This document shows positions 43,159 to 52,775 of a stretch of DNA of 64,000 nt, in pieces. Positions within the stretch are counted from its first letter, which is position 1, and every line of letters begins with the position of its first letter. Under the pieces are notes generated by a model. It saw only the letters and a program-made list of their open reading frames with translations. It ran no database searches and was not told the DNA's origin. The position numbers and the translations under genes were made by a program. Source of the DNA: Henriciella barbarensis (GTDB taxonomy: Bacteria > Pseudomonadota > Alphaproteobacteria > Caulobacterales > Hyphomonadaceae); NCBI RefSeq assembly GCF_003576345.1, contig NZ_QWGB01000003.1, positions 1-64,000 on the forward strand. Direction: 5' to 3'.

Positions 43159-44373
43159 GTGCCAGCCAAAATCCGAATTCTTGCCATGTTCAAATCTGGT
43201 TCTGCGCCGCTGGCGCGCCCTGCTATTCTTCCCGACACCACCACCCGCACTGGGCTTCCGGCTTTTGCGAGTGTGGGTGACGTGCTGCGCGCCTATGAGG
43301 GCGATGATGCGATCTTCGTACTCTACCCGAAGAAGATCGCTGCAGCTGCGCGTACCTTCCTGAATGGGTTTCCCGGCAAGGTTCTCTATGCCGTGAAGGC
43401 GAACCCGCACCCAGCCGTCCTGAAGACGCTCTGGACCAGCGGTGTCCGCAATTTTGACGTGGCCTCGACCCGAGAGGTAGACCTTGTTCAGAGTGTCGTG
43501 CCAGGCGCGAAACTGTTTTTCATGCACCCTGTAAAGTCGCGTACCGCGATCCGTCACGCCTATGAGTGCGGCGTACGTGATTTCTCCTTCGACACCGCTG
43601 ACGAGCTTCAAAAGATGCTTGAAGTGACAGGGTATGCGAGTGATCTGAACCTGCACCTGCGAGTCGCGCTGCCAAAGGGCGGGGCTGCGATGCCTTTGTC
43701 AGGCAAGTTTGGCGCAGATCGCGATCAGGCGATTGAACTGCTCGCTGACGTAAGGCGGCACGCATTCAAGCTGGGCGTTACTTTCCATGTGGGGTCGCAG
43801 TGCCTTGAGATTGGCGACTACGACACAGCTCTGGCCTATGTCCGCTCCATCGTGGAGGCGTCCGGCGTCGAGATCGATTCCATCGATTGCGGCGGCGGTT
43901 TTCCGGTGCCTTATCCCGGCATGTCGCCCCGCCCGATGAGTGAGTATTTCAGTGCAATTCGCTCATCGCTGTCGGCTCATGGCTTTACGGGCCTGCAAGT
44001 CCTTGGCGAGCCGGGCCGTGCCCTCTGCGCGCAGGGTGGTTCGACGCTCGCCCGTGTTGAACTTCGCAAAGGCGGCGACCTTTACCTCAATGACGGTAGC
44101 TACGGCTCGTTGTTTGATGCGGCCCAGTGCGCTTGGAAGTTTCCTGTAAAGCTCCACACGGTCGAACCGCGCGACGAAGCTGAAACCGAAGCGTTCCGCT
44201 TCTTTGGCCCAACCTGCGATAGCCTGGATGTCATGAATGGCCCCTTCGATCTGCCTTCCGACGTGCAGGAAGGCGACTGGGTCGAAATCTGCCATCTTGG
44301 TGCCTATGGTCAGGCCCTTTCCTCGCGGTTTAATGGCTTTTACAGCGAGACGACCGTCGCCGTTATGGCGTAG
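43159..44373 (+). CDS. Type III PLP decarboxylase (ornithine/lysine decarboxylase type)
   Basis: This roughly 400-residue alanine-racemase-fold decarboxylase has the PLP lysine in VLYAVKANPHPAVL, HVGSQ, the phosphate loop EPGRALCAQ, and the active cysteine in FGPTCDSLDVM. These mark the eukaryote-like ornithine decarboxylase group rather than diaminopimelate decarboxylase. It yields putrescine or cadaverine. The start is GTG 43159; an ATG at 43186 is an equal candidate. It is 116 bp upstream of a deoxyhypusine-synthase homologue, which makes a polyamine pathway likely. Ornithine/lysine specificity cannot be told by eye. Confidence 0.87.
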   Translation: MPAKIRILAMFKSGSAPLARPAILPDTTTRTGLPAFASVGDVLRAYEGDDAIFVLYPKKIAAAARTFLNGFPGKVLYAVKANPHPAVLKTLWTSGVRNFDVASTREVDLVQSVVPGAKLFFMHPVKSRTAIRHAYECGVRDFSFDTADELQKMLEVTGYASDLNLHLRVALPKGGAAMPLSGKFGADRDQAIELLADVRRHAFKLGVTFHVGSQCLEIGDYDTALAYVRSIVEASGVEIDSIDCGGGFPVPYPGMSPRPMSEYFSAIRSSLSAHGFTGLQVLGEPGRALCAQGGSTLARVELRKGGDLYLNDGSYGSLFDAAQCAWKFPVKLHTVEPRDEAETEAFRFFGPTCDSLDVMNGPFDLPSDVQEGDWVEICHLGAYGQALSSRFNGFYSETTVAVMA

Positions 44374-44489
44374 TCACCCCTTCAATCAAGTCTGGCAGCA
44401 GCCTTCGCCTGCATGGGCGAGGGCTGCCTGCCTGCTGGACCCCGTCACCCCACATCGTTACAACGCCTTCCAAGTCATTGGAGACCCAA

Positions 44490-45521
44490 ATGTCTGACAA
44501 TTCCAACCGTAAGGCCGAGCTTCTAAGCAATCCGGTCGAGCATATCGACATCACCAAGTTCGATGCCCGCCCAATCGTGGAATCGATGGGCAAGATGTCC
44601 TTCACCTCTCGCGATCTCGCGCGGGCAACCGACATCTTCAACATGGCGCTTGAGGACGAGGACTGCTCGACCATCCTGACGCTGGCAGGGTCCACGTCGG
44701 CAGGCGGCTGCATGCATGTCTACCGTGACCTTGTGAAGGACGGCCTGATCGACTGTATCGTCGCCACCGGAGCGTCGATCATCGACATGGATTTCTTCGA
44801 AGCGCTCGGATACAAGCACTATCAGGCGCCAGAGTCGGTCGACGACAACATCCTTCGCGATCTCTACATCGACCGCATCTATGATACATTCATCGATGAA
44901 GAAGAGCTGCAGGCCTGTGACCATGTCATTTACGACATCGCAAACAAGCTGGAGCCGCGCCCCTACTCTTCCCGTGAATTCATCTGGGAAATGGGCAAGT
45001 GGCTGAAGGATAATGCCGTCAAGAAGGGCTCGCTGATCGAGACCTGCTATGACCACAATGTTCCGATCTTCGTTCCGGCCTTTTCGGACTGTTCGGCAGG
45101 GTTTGGTCTCGTGAAGCACCAGGTCGAAAATCCCGGAAATTACATGTCGATCGACAGCGTTGCTGACTTCCGCGAGCTCACCGATGTGAAGATCGCAGCC
45201 GGTACGACAGGACTCCTTATGGTTGGCGGCGGTGTGCCGAAGAACTTCGTGCAGGACACAGTGGTTTGCGCTGAAATTCTCGGCAAGGAATGCGAAATGC
45301 ACAAATACGCCGTGCAAATCACTGTGGCCGACACGCGCGATGGGGCCTGCTCATCCTCGACGCTGAAAGAAGCCGCAAGCTGGGGCAAGGTGCAGACCGT
45401 GCATGAGCAGATGGTGTTTGCCGAAGCCGGCTCCGTCGTGCCTCTGCTTGCCTCTGCTGCCTGGCATAAGGGGGCCTGGAAAAACCGCAAGAAGCGAGAG
45501 TTCGCAAAGCTCTTCCTCTAG
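44490..45521 (+). CDS. Deoxyhypusine-synthase-like protein (probable homospermidine synthase)
   Basis: This 343-residue protein belongs to the deoxyhypusine synthase family, with SGS-like LAGSTSAGGCMHVYRDL, the NAD site region GGGVPKNFVQDT and the catalytic lysine in EAASWGK (Lys300). Bacteria have no eIF5A, so the aminobutyl group is expected to go to another amine, as in homospermidine formation. The gene lies just after a decarboxylase that could supply putrescine. ATG 44490 follows GGAGA; an upstream ATG at 44478 is in frame. A strong terminator follows. Confidence 0.82.
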   Translation: MSDNSNRKAELLSNPVEHIDITKFDARPIVESMGKMSFTSRDLARATDIFNMALEDEDCSTILTLAGSTSAGGCMHVYRDLVKDGLIDCIVATGASIIDMDFFEALGYKHYQAPESVDDNILRDLYIDRIYDTFIDEEELQACDHVIYDIANKLEPRPYSSREFIWEMGKWLKDNAVKKGSLIETCYDHNVPIFVPAFSDCSAGFGLVKHQVENPGNYMSIDSVADFRELTDVKIAAGTTGLLMVGGGVPKNFVQDTVVCAEILGKECEMHKYAVQITVADTRDGACSSSTLKEAASWGKVQTVHEQMVFAEAGSVVPLLASAAWHKGAWKNRKKREFAKLFL

Positions 45522-45548
45522 AACGCGCCGCGACACGATAGACCATGA

Positions 45549-45578
45549 CGCCGGGACATTACTTGTCCCGGCGTTTTT
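45549..45578 (+). terminator. Rho-independent terminator
   Basis: CGCCGGGAC and GTCCCGGCG form a 9-bp perfect stem (extended by an A-T pair) around a short loop, followed by TTTTT. It closes the polyamine pair, 28 bp after the stop. Confidence 0.9.
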
Positions 45579-45624
45579 CGTTGGGCAGATTATTTCGAGA
45601 TTTCCAAGCATGAGGAGACCGCAC

Positions 45625-46440
45625 ATGTCCGACAGGATTCAGGTCACGAAGAAAGACGGCGTCGCTGACGTCAAACTCGTTCGCGCCGACAAGATGAATG
45701 CGCTGGACGATGCGATGTTCGAAGCGCTACTGGCAACCACAGAAGAGTTGGCGAGGGACAAGTCTGTCCGCTGCGTGGTCCTGTCCGGCGACGGACGTGC
45801 CTTCTGTGCAGGCCTGGATATGGGCAATTTCGGCAAGATGGCCGAAGGCAACAAGGAGGGCGGTTCGCCTAGCGGGCGTCAGGGACTCACCCCACGCACA
45901 CACGGTATTACGAACCGGGCTCAGCAGGCTGTCTGGGGCTGGCGTGCCCTGCCCGTGCCTGTCATCGCCGCTGTGCATGGTGTCGCTTTAGGTGGCGGCT
46001 TCCAGGTCATGCTGGGCGCCGACATGCGGATTATTCATCCCGAGACCAAGCTGTCCATCATGGAGATCAAGTGGGGCCTCGTACCAGACATGGCGGGTAC
46101 AGCGATCATGGGTTCGCTCTGCCGCGATGATCGCCTGCGCGAGCTGACCTATACCGGACGTATCTTTTCGGGCGCTGACGCGGCTGAATATGGCTTTGCC
46201 ACCGAAGTCAGCGAGACACCGTATGAGCGCGCCATGGAGCTTGCGGTACAGATTGCCGGAAAGAACCCGGACGCCATCCGCGCGAACAAGGAGATCTTCA
46301 ACAATCTCCCGGACATGACGGCTGCAGAAGCCCTGCTTCAGGAATCGGTGCTGCAGGACAAACTGATCGGAAGCAAGAACCAGATCGAAGCAATTATGGC
46401 CGAGCTGCAGAAGCGCCCTGCTGTCTTTGCGGATAGCTAA
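45625..46440 (+). CDS. Enoyl-CoA hydratase/isomerase family protein
   Basis: This 271-residue crotonase-fold protein has the oxyanion-hole segments AFCAGLDMG and AAVHGVALGGGFQVMLGADMRI, and a helix RELTYTGRIFSGADAAEYGF. It probably acts in beta-oxidation, on an acyl-CoA of unknown length. The ATG at 45625 follows GAGGAG, and a terminator follows its stop by 26 bp. Without the standard pair of glutamates being certain, an isomerase or another crotonase reaction is possible. Confidence 0.87.
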   Translation: MSDRIQVTKKDGVADVKLVRADKMNALDDAMFEALLATTEELARDKSVRCVVLSGDGRAFCAGLDMGNFGKMAEGNKEGGSPSGRQGLTPRTHGITNRAQQAVWGWRALPVPVIAAVHGVALGGGFQVMLGADMRIIHPETKLSIMEIKWGLVPDMAGTAIMGSLCRDDRLRELTYTGRIFSGADAAEYGFATEVSETPYERAMELAVQIAGKNPDAIRANKEIFNNLPDMTAAEALLQESVLQDKLIGSKNQIEAIMAELQKRPAVFADS

Positions 46441-46466
46441 GGACAAATACATTTCGTCCAAAAAGA

Positions 46467-46497
46467 AAGGCGACCGTTTGAGGCGGTCGCCTTTTTT
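46467..46497 (+). terminator. Rho-independent terminator
   Basis: AAGGCGACCG and CGGTCGCCTT form a 10-bp stem followed by a T-run (46494 on). It ends the enoyl-CoA hydratase transcript. Confidence 0.9.
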
Positions 46498-46526
46498 CTT
46501 GATCTGTTTTTCCACTTCAAACGAAG

Positions 46527-46603
46527 TGGCGCGAGTGACGGGGCTCGAACCCGCGACCTCCGGCGTGACAGGCCGGCACTCTAACCAACTGAGCTACACC
46601 CGC
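46527..46603 (-). tRNA. tRNA-Asp (anticodon GTC)
   Basis: On the minus strand the acceptor GCGGGTG pairs with CACTCGC, the D-arm is GTTGGTTAGAG type, the anticodon stem GCCGG/CCGGA region surrounds a loop with GTC, the T-arm is GCGGGTTCGAGCCCCGT, the discriminator is G and CCA is encoded. It is 77 nt. Confidence 0.96.
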
Positions 46604-46739
46604 GCAGATCGTCCACCGCGTTTGGCGGTGAGGCGCCTGATTAGACAAGCCACGCGCACCGGTCAAGCGTGAAGTGTGCCTGTATGCAGACGAGTTGCAG
46701 CTGCACCCTTCGCACAGTGAATTTCGCTGGTGACCAGGG

Positions 46740-49178
46740 TCAGCCCGTGGCGGTCTGTCGGTTGCGCGGCGTGCCTTCGAGGCGGATGACATCGCCTGAC
46801 ATTGAAATGCCCGAGGTTGAATTCGCGAGCAGTCTGTCCGCTTCTTCTTCAGAGCGCACAGGGAAAAGATGGCCAAGTTTCTCTAGCGGCTGCGGCCGGC
46901 TGATCAAATAGCCCTGCAGTTCGTCGCAGCCGATTTCGGTGAGGTACTGCTTTTGGGTTTCGGTTTCGACGCCCTCAGCGGTGCAGCTCATATTAAGGGC
47001 CTTGGCAATCTGGAGCGTCGCCTTTGTGATGGCCCGGCTCTCATGATTGTGGTCGATATCTTCTACGAAGCTTTTGTCGATCTTGAGTTTGTCGAACGGG
47101 AACCGGCGCAGGTAGCTCAGCGATGAAAAGCCGGTGCCGAAATCGTCTAGCGAGATACGCAGGCCGATTTCCTTCAGCTGATTTAGACGCTTCAGCGTGA
47201 ATTCGGTATCTGTCATCAGAACCGACTCGGTGATTTCCAGTTCAAGCCGGGCTGGATCAATCTGATTCACCGCAATTGCGTTGATGATCGTCGTCACGAG
47301 GCTTGAGCTATGAATCTGCAGCGGAGAGATATTCACCGCGACGCGCATATTGTCCGGCATGCGGCGGGCCGCGCTGAGTGCTTCGCGTAGCGCCCAGTCG
47401 CCAAGTCGGGTGATGATGCCGCTATCTTCGGCGTGCTGGATAAAATGACCCGGTCCGATCAGGCCGCGGGTCGGGTGCTGCCAGCGAATGAGGGTTTCAG
47501 CACCAATGATTTCATTAGTCTGGGCGTTGAGCTGGGGCTGGAAGAACAGGCGTAATTCGTTGTTCTCAAGCGCCTTGTTGAGGTCCAGCTCAATGCTCTG
47601 ACGCGCTCTGGCCCGGTCTTCGAGGTTCTGGCTGAAAACACACCAAGTGCGCTTCCCCGCCTCTTTGGCCTGATAGAGAGCAAGGTCGGCATGTTTGAGC
47701 AGCGTCTGAATTTCCATATTGTGTTGCTCAATGATCCGCACACCAATACTCGCGCCGCAATGAACGATTGAACTCCAGATATCGTATGGCCGGTTCAGAC
47801 GTTCACTCATCGCTTTCACTGTCTCGATGAGCTCATCCTGCGAATCACACTCGAGCAGCATTGCAAACTCATCACCGCCGAGACGCGCGATAACGTCTGC
47901 ATCAGGCGCGGCATCCTTCAGGCGCTTTGCGACCTGGCAAAGAAGTTCATCCCCCGCAGGGTGGCCGAGCGTGTCATTGACCCATTTAAAGTTATCCAGA
48001 TCGAGCCAGAGAAGAGCTCGGCAGCGACCGCCAGGAACCGGGCGGGTCGACGCTTTCTCAAGATACTCATGCAAATTCGCCCTGTTTGGCAGAGACGTCA
48101 GAGGATCGAAGTGGGCCATGAAGGCAATGCGGTCTTCAATGGCTTTCGACTGGGTAATGTCAGAGGCAACGCCACGAAATCCCTGAAACTTGCCTGCTCC
48201 ATCGAAGATCGGCTTGCCGGTCAGAGACCACCAGGTCTCATCCTCGCCTTCGACTTCCAGATTCAGGTCGCGAAAGCTTTGCTGACGGTCGAGGCACCGC
48301 GCCAGCGTCCTTGCGTCCTCGTTCTCTTTGAAAAGCGAGCCTAGGCTGACACCAACCGCCATCAGTTCAAAATTGTTTTGCTCTGATACCGTCGGAAGCG
48401 GAATATCGATCAACGCATTGGTTTCATCCGTCTGCCACAGCCAGTCTGACGTACTTTCTTCAAAGTCTCGCAGAAGCAGTCCGATAAGCTGGGCCTGTTG
48501 TTTGACTGCGGAGCCGTTGAGATGTTGTTCGACGAACTGGTTGAATGACCACTTCGAAGACGTCCACAATACGACAGCGTAAACAAACGCCAGAACCGAC
48601 AGGAAATCGTTGCGCGGATCCTGTCCGAGCTGGAGACCCACGATGTAACCGATCACGGTCGGGATCAGGAAACCCATCGCGGCTTCCGGTATCCGGCCGA
48701 TGAGCAGGACCCCGGCGAACATGACGCCCGCCACGATCGAACTTACGGCAAGCTGGTTGGTATGATCCGTGAGCGGGAGGATCAAAAGCGGCAGTATTCC
48801 CCATAGCATGCCAAGTACCGAGGCGAAACGCGCAAATCGATCAATGCTGTTCTTACCACCGTCCGCCAAAGGTGAGTCACTCGGATTTTCGGCACGCCGG
48901 CGCATGATGAAAAATCCGACCAACATGATAGATGTCGCGATGACCATCGTCATCGACCAGATGCCAAGCAATCGGTTAGCGGGTGTGTTGGCGAATGAGA
49001 TCATCACCACGGCTGCATTTATGAGATTTGCGAGCCCAATCACAGGCAACAGCGAGCCGACGGCAGCAACCTGCTTTTCGCGAATTGCGCCAAGCTGTTC
49101 ATCCGGAATATCGATCGAGCCAAGAATGTTGGCTGATTTCAGTTTTGGTGGCTCCGCCGGGTGCGATGCATCGCCCAT
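46740..49178 (-). CDS. Membrane-anchored GGDEF/EAL protein with PAS domain
   Basis: This 812-residue c-di-GMP turnover protein has about six N-terminal membrane segments, a PAS domain with PAC-like tail (WWSLTGKPIFDG...FRGVASDITQ), a GGDEF domain and an EAL domain. The GGDEF has ARLGGDEF and LDLDNFKWVNDTLGH, so a synthase is plausible. The RxxD inhibitory site before it appears lost (PDADVIAR). The EAL half has GAETLIRW, DDFGTGFSSLSY, KLKIDKSF and AEGVETE, so phosphodiesterase residues are complete. ATG 49178 is preceded by GAGG at proper spacing. Confidence 0.88.
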   Translation of the reverse strand: MGDASHPAEPPKLKSANILGSIDIPDEQLGAIREKQVAAVGSLLPVIGLANLINAAVVMISFANTPANRLLGIWSMTMVIATSIMLVGFFIMRRRAENPSDSPLADGGKNSIDRFARFASVLGMLWGILPLLILPLTDHTNQLAVSSIVAGVMFAGVLLIGRIPEAAMGFLIPTVIGYIVGLQLGQDPRNDFLSVLAFVYAVVLWTSSKWSFNQFVEQHLNGSAVKQQAQLIGLLLRDFEESTSDWLWQTDETNALIDIPLPTVSEQNNFELMAVGVSLGSLFKENEDARTLARCLDRQQSFRDLNLEVEGEDETWWSLTGKPIFDGAGKFQGFRGVASDITQSKAIEDRIAFMAHFDPLTSLPNRANLHEYLEKASTRPVPGGRCRALLWLDLDNFKWVNDTLGHPAGDELLCQVAKRLKDAAPDADVIARLGGDEFAMLLECDSQDELIETVKAMSERLNRPYDIWSSIVHCGASIGVRIIEQHNMEIQTLLKHADLALYQAKEAGKRTWCVFSQNLEDRARARQSIELDLNKALENNELRLFFQPQLNAQTNEIIGAETLIRWQHPTRGLIGPGHFIQHAEDSGIITRLGDWALREALSAARRMPDNMRVAVNISPLQIHSSSLVTTIINAIAVNQIDPARLELEITESVLMTDTEFTLKRLNQLKEIGLRISLDDFGTGFSSLSYLRRFPFDKLKIDKSFVEDIDHNHESRAITKATLQIAKALNMSCTAEGVETETQKQYLTEIGCDELQGYLISRPQPLEKLGHLFPVRSEEEADRLLANSTSGISMSGDVIRLEGTPRNRQTATG

Positions 49179-49303
49179 CACCATTCCTCTTTGCGCAATT
49201 ATGGGACGTCTCTTAGAGAGAAGATGTGAACATCCTCTCAAGACCAATCTTTGAAATTTGATCGATTGGGTGAGAGTGTTCTGGTCAAACAGGAGTCTTC
49301 GCG

Positions 49304-50812
49304 ATGCAATCTGATGCGCTCATCCTGACGCTCGACCAGGGAACGACGTCCAGCCGGGCGATGGTTTTCGATGCCAGCGGCGCTGTCGTCGCAGTTGCTC
49401 AGGAAGAGTTCGCCCAGCACTTCCCCAAGCCTGGCTGGGTTGAGCACGACCCGGAAGACATCTGGCAAACCACGCTCGATACAGCGCGGCGTGCGATGGT
49501 GGCCGCCGAGGCCGAGACGGGTGGAAAAGTCGTCTCGATTGGCATCGCCAACCAGCGAGAGACCGTCATCGTATGGAATCGAGAAACCGGAAAACCTGTC
49601 AGTCGGGCAATCGTCTGGCAGGATAGGCGCACCGCTTCGATGTGTGAGGCGCTAAAGGCCGGCGGACACGAAGACATGGTCAATGAACGAAGCGGCTTGA
49701 CCATCGACCCCTATTTTTCTGGCACAAAGCTTCGCTGGATACTGGAGAATGTCCCTGACGCTGCCAGCCTTGCCGATGCCGGGAAACTAGCCTTTGGCAC
49801 GGTCGACAGCTTTCTGATGTACCGCCTGAGTGGTGGTCAGGCGCACGTAACGGACGAAACGAATGCCAGTCGGACCCTCCTCTACAATATTCGAGAGGGA
49901 CGTTGGGACGAAGACTTGCTCAGACTCCTGAAAGTGCCGCGCTCTGTTCTCCCCGACGTGAAAACCAGTGCAGCAGCATTCTGTGATGCGGTGCCGGAAT
50001 GGTTTGGACGCGTGCTGCCCGTGACAGGTGTTGCGGGCGACCAGCAGTCTGCCGCATTCGGCCAGGCCTGCTTCCACCCCGGCATGGTAAAAAGCACTTA
50101 CGGCACGGGCTGCTTCCTGCTCGCCAATTGCGGAGATGAGTGTCTGACCTCGACAAACCGCCTATTGTCTACAATTGCCTGCCGTACCGGCGCGGCGCCA
50201 CAATTCGCCGTTGAGGGATCGATATTCATCGCGGGTGCCGTCTCGCAATGGCTCCGCGACAGCCTCCAGATCATCAAGAGTGCGAGTGAAACTGAACTTC
50301 TGGCCCAGCAAGCTGGTGGCAATGAGGGCGTCTACTTCGTGCCCGCTTTTACCGGGCTTGGCGCGCCGCATTGGGACGCTGACGCGAGAGGTGCAATGTA
50401 CGGTCTTACGCGAGGCACCAACAAAGCCGATATCGCGCGCGCAGCACTGGAATCGGTAGCGTACCAGACGCTCGACCTACTTACGGCGCTGAACGCTGAT
50501 GGCTTTGATGCGGGTCGCATTCGCGTTGACGGCGGCATGGTCGCCAATAGCTGGTTCCTGCAATTTCTGGCAGACGTGACGGCGACGACAATTGATCGGC
50601 CGGACATGATCGAAAGCACAGCACGTGGCGCGGCTTTTCTCTCGGGACTCCAATCTGGCGTCTTCGATAGTGTCGACACACTTGAGAAGCTTTGGCAGAG
50701 CGAGACCGTGTTCAGGCCGTCGATGCACGATGCTGAACGCAAGGTGCTCGTTACAGGATGGCAGAAGGCTGTAAAGACAACGCTTTACAGGGCTCAACTC
50801 GACCGCGAGTGA
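49304..50812 (+). CDS. glpK: Glycerol kinase
   Basis: This 502-residue FGGY-family kinase phosphorylates glycerol to glycerol 3-phosphate in the cytoplasm. It shows LDQGTTSSRAMVFD, KPGWVEHDPEDIW, SGTKLRWILENV and FTGLGAPHWDADARGAMYGLTRG. Length is normal. It is single, with tRNA-Pro (opposite strand) 2 bp beyond its stop. No glpF or glpD lies nearby. Confidence 0.95.
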   Translation: MQSDALILTLDQGTTSSRAMVFDASGAVVAVAQEEFAQHFPKPGWVEHDPEDIWQTTLDTARRAMVAAEAETGGKVVSIGIANQRETVIVWNRETGKPVSRAIVWQDRRTASMCEALKAGGHEDMVNERSGLTIDPYFSGTKLRWILENVPDAASLADAGKLAFGTVDSFLMYRLSGGQAHVTDETNASRTLLYNIREGRWDEDLLRLLKVPRSVLPDVKTSAAAFCDAVPEWFGRVLPVTGVAGDQQSAAFGQACFHPGMVKSTYGTGCFLLANCGDECLTSTNRLLSTIACRTGAAPQFAVEGSIFIAGAVSQWLRDSLQIIKSASETELLAQQAGGNEGVYFVPAFTGLGAPHWDADARGAMYGLTRGTNKADIARAALESVAYQTLDLLTALNADGFDAGRIRVDGGMVANSWFLQFLADVTATTIDRPDMIESTARGAAFLSGLQSGVFDSVDTLEKLWQSETVFRPSMHDAERKVLVTGWQKAVKTTLYRAQLDRE

Positions 50813-50814
50813 AA

Positions 50815-50891
50815 TGGTCGGAGCGGCGGGATTCGAACCCACGACCCCTTGTCCCCCAGACAAGTGCGCTACCGGGCTGCGCTACGCTCCG
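50815..50891 (-). tRNA. tRNA-Pro (anticodon GGG)
   Basis: On the minus strand CGGAGCG pairs with CGCTCCG, the anticodon loop CTGGGGG gives GGG, and the T-arm has GTGGGTTCGAATCCCGC. The discriminator is A and the CCA is encoded. It abuts glpK. Confidence 0.96.
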
Positions 50892-50948
50892 ACTAGGCGC
50901 TTGCTTAATCGCCGCGCCTCTTGATTGCAATCACTGTTGCTGCAGCTC

Positions 50949-51446
50949 TCAGGCAGCTTTTCGCAGACGCGCTGCATCAAGCCGAGCCTTGATATCCATC
51001 AGGTCGCTCAGCATGGTTTCGAGCCGTTCACTGCCTTTCGGTCCGTTAGCTTCTGCTGAGTCTTCGTATGAGAAAGCGTCCCGAACCGCTTCCTGAAGCT
51101 TTCGGGCCGGGCCTTCGGTCGAGGCATTGGCGCGTGTCGTATGCGACCCAAGCACAGCGGCACCATCAAGTACGGCGTCCAACCCTTGCTCGTTGAGAAG
51201 TTGACCTGCACCCTTGAGAGTGAAGCCCTTCTCATGGACGAGGATCTTGATCGCTTGCAGAGCGCGAATGTCTTCTGGCCGATACATGCGACGGCCGTCG
51301 GGCCGCTTCATGGGTTTAAGGTGCCGCTTAAACTTGCCCTCCCAATAGCGAAGCACGTGGGGCTGAAGACCCAGTTCTTCAGCGGCTTCACCAATTGATC
51401 GATAGGCGGCTGCGGACTTCTTGATCCGCTTTGCGGCATTTCCCAT
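50949..51446 (-). CDS. MerR-family regulator
   Basis: This 165-residue regulator has the winged helix YRSIGEAAEELGLQPHVLRYWEGKF and RRMYRPEDIRALQAIK at residues 15-75, then a helical C-terminus ending in LSDLMDIKARLDAARLRKAA. It carries no metal-binding cysteines. It lies immediately downstream of ihfA, 10 bp apart, an order common in alphaproteobacteria. The targets are unknown. Confidence 0.9.
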   Translation of the reverse strand: MGNAAKRIKKSAAAYRSIGEAAEELGLQPHVLRYWEGKFKRHLKPMKRPDGRRMYRPEDIRALQAIKILVHEKGFTLKGAGQLLNEQGLDAVLDGAAVLGSHTTRANASTEGPARKLQEAVRDAFSYEDSAEANGPKGSERLETMLSDLMDIKARLDAARLRKAA

Positions 51447-51456
51447 GAATTTCCCT

Positions 51457-51756
51457 CTAGTCTTTATCTGTTTCCACGGCAGATTTGAGGAGCGGAGACG
51501 GCTTGAAGGTCACGACGCGGCGTGCCGAAATCTTGGCCTCAACGCCAGTCTTCGGATTGCGCCCCGCCCGGGCCGCTTTCTTGCGAACCACAAAGTTTCC
51601 AAACCGTGAGAGCTTAACTTCATTCTCATGCTCGAGGCTCTTGCCGATTAGATCGAGCACTCGGTCGAGAATGTCGCCTGATTCCTGACGGGTGAGACCC
51701 ACCTCGCGCACGATGGCGTCGGAAATCTCTACGCGGGTAACGGTCTTATTGCTCAC
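51457..51756 (-). CDS. ihfA: Integration host factor subunit alpha
   Basis: This 99-residue nucleoid protein of the HU/IHF family has the signature LSRFGNFVVRKKAARAGRNPKTG, and the proline-containing beta arm is intact. It bends DNA with the beta subunit. Start GTG 51756 follows GGAG. It sits between fabH and merR on the same strand. Confidence 0.94.
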   Translation of the reverse strand: MSNKTVTRVEISDAIVREVGLTRQESGDILDRVLDLIGKSLEHENEVKLSRFGNFVVRKKAARAGRNPKTGVEAKISARRVVTFKPSPLLKSAVETDKD

Positions 51757-51806
51757 GAATTCAGCTCCTCTGGTTAACAGATATGGCTGAGTTCTTAACG
51801 AAAAGA

Positions 51807-52775
51807 TTACAGCCGGAAGAGGGAAGCGCCCCAGGAAAAGCCACCGCCCATTGCCTCACTTAGCACAAGATCGCCCTTCTTGATGCGACCATCCGAAACC
51901 GCCGTGTGAAGGGCGAGCGGGATGGAAGCGGCAGACGTGTTCCCGTGCTTCGCAACAGTAGATATGACCTTTTCCTCGTCGAGGCCAAGTCTCTTGGCAA
52001 CCCCGTTGAGGATACGCTGGTTGGCCTGGTGCGGCACGAACCAGTCAATGTCATCGATCGTGTAGCCTGTGTCATCGAGAACCGACGCGACCGCGCTGGA
52101 AATGTTCGCAATGGCGTGGCGGAAAACTTGATTCCCTTGCATACGCACGTGGCCGATGGTGCCGGTCGAGGATACCCCGCCATCTACGTAGAGAAGGTCT
52201 TTTTTCGAGCCGTCAGTGCGCACATGGTGGGCGATTACACCTTCATCTTCAGCACCTGTACCGGTCTGCAGGACAACCGCCCCTGCCCCGTCACCGAACA
52301 GCACGCAGGTCGAGCGGTCCGACCAGTCGAGGATGCGGGTAAACGTCTCCGCGCCTATGACGAGCGCTGTCTTGAAAAGGTTCTGACGCAGCATTGAGTC
52401 CGCCGTTGCCAGTGCAAACAGAAACCCGGAACATACCGCCTGGACATCGAAAGCTGCGCCCTGCCTTATGCCAAGCTTGTCCTGAACCGTGGTAGCCGTT
52501 GCCGGAAATGTCTGGTCTGGCGTCGTCGTCGCCAGCACAATGAGGTCGACCTGACCGGCATCAATGCCTGCATTGACTAACGCGTCCCTGGCGGCGCCTG
52601 TTGCAAGATCTGACGTGAGTTCTCCGTCAGCCGCGATATAGCGCTGCTCGATCCCGGTCCGTTCGCGAATCCACTCGTCAGACGTGTCGACCATCTTCGA
52701 TAGATCGGCATTGGTAAGGATACGCTTGGGCAGATACGAACCGGATCCGCGAATAAAGCTACGCTGCATGCTCAT
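51807..52775 (-). CDS. fabH: Beta-ketoacyl-ACP synthase III
   Basis: This 322-residue enzyme starts fatty-acid synthesis by condensing acetyl-CoA with malonyl-ACP. The active Cys115 is in [16 protein letters not shown], and the His and Asn lie in VPHQANQRI and [11 protein letters not shown]. Length is typical. The ATG at 52775 overlaps the plsX stop. Confidence 0.95.
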   Translation of the reverse strand: MSMQRSFIRGSGSYLPKRILTNADLSKMVDTSDEWIRERTGIEQRYIAADGELTSDLATGAARDALVNAGIDAGQVDLIVLATTTPDQTFPATATTVQDKLGIRQGAAFDVQAVCSGFLFALATADSMLRQNLFKTALVIGAETFTRILDWSDRSTCVLFGDGAGAVVLQTGTGAEDEGVIAHHVRTDGSKKDLLYVDGGVSSTGTIGHVRMQGNQVFRHAIANISSAVASVLDDTGYTIDDIDWFVPHQANQRILNGVAKRLGLDEEKVISTVAKHGNTSAASIPLALHTAVSDGRIKKGDLVLSEAMGGGFSWGASLFRL

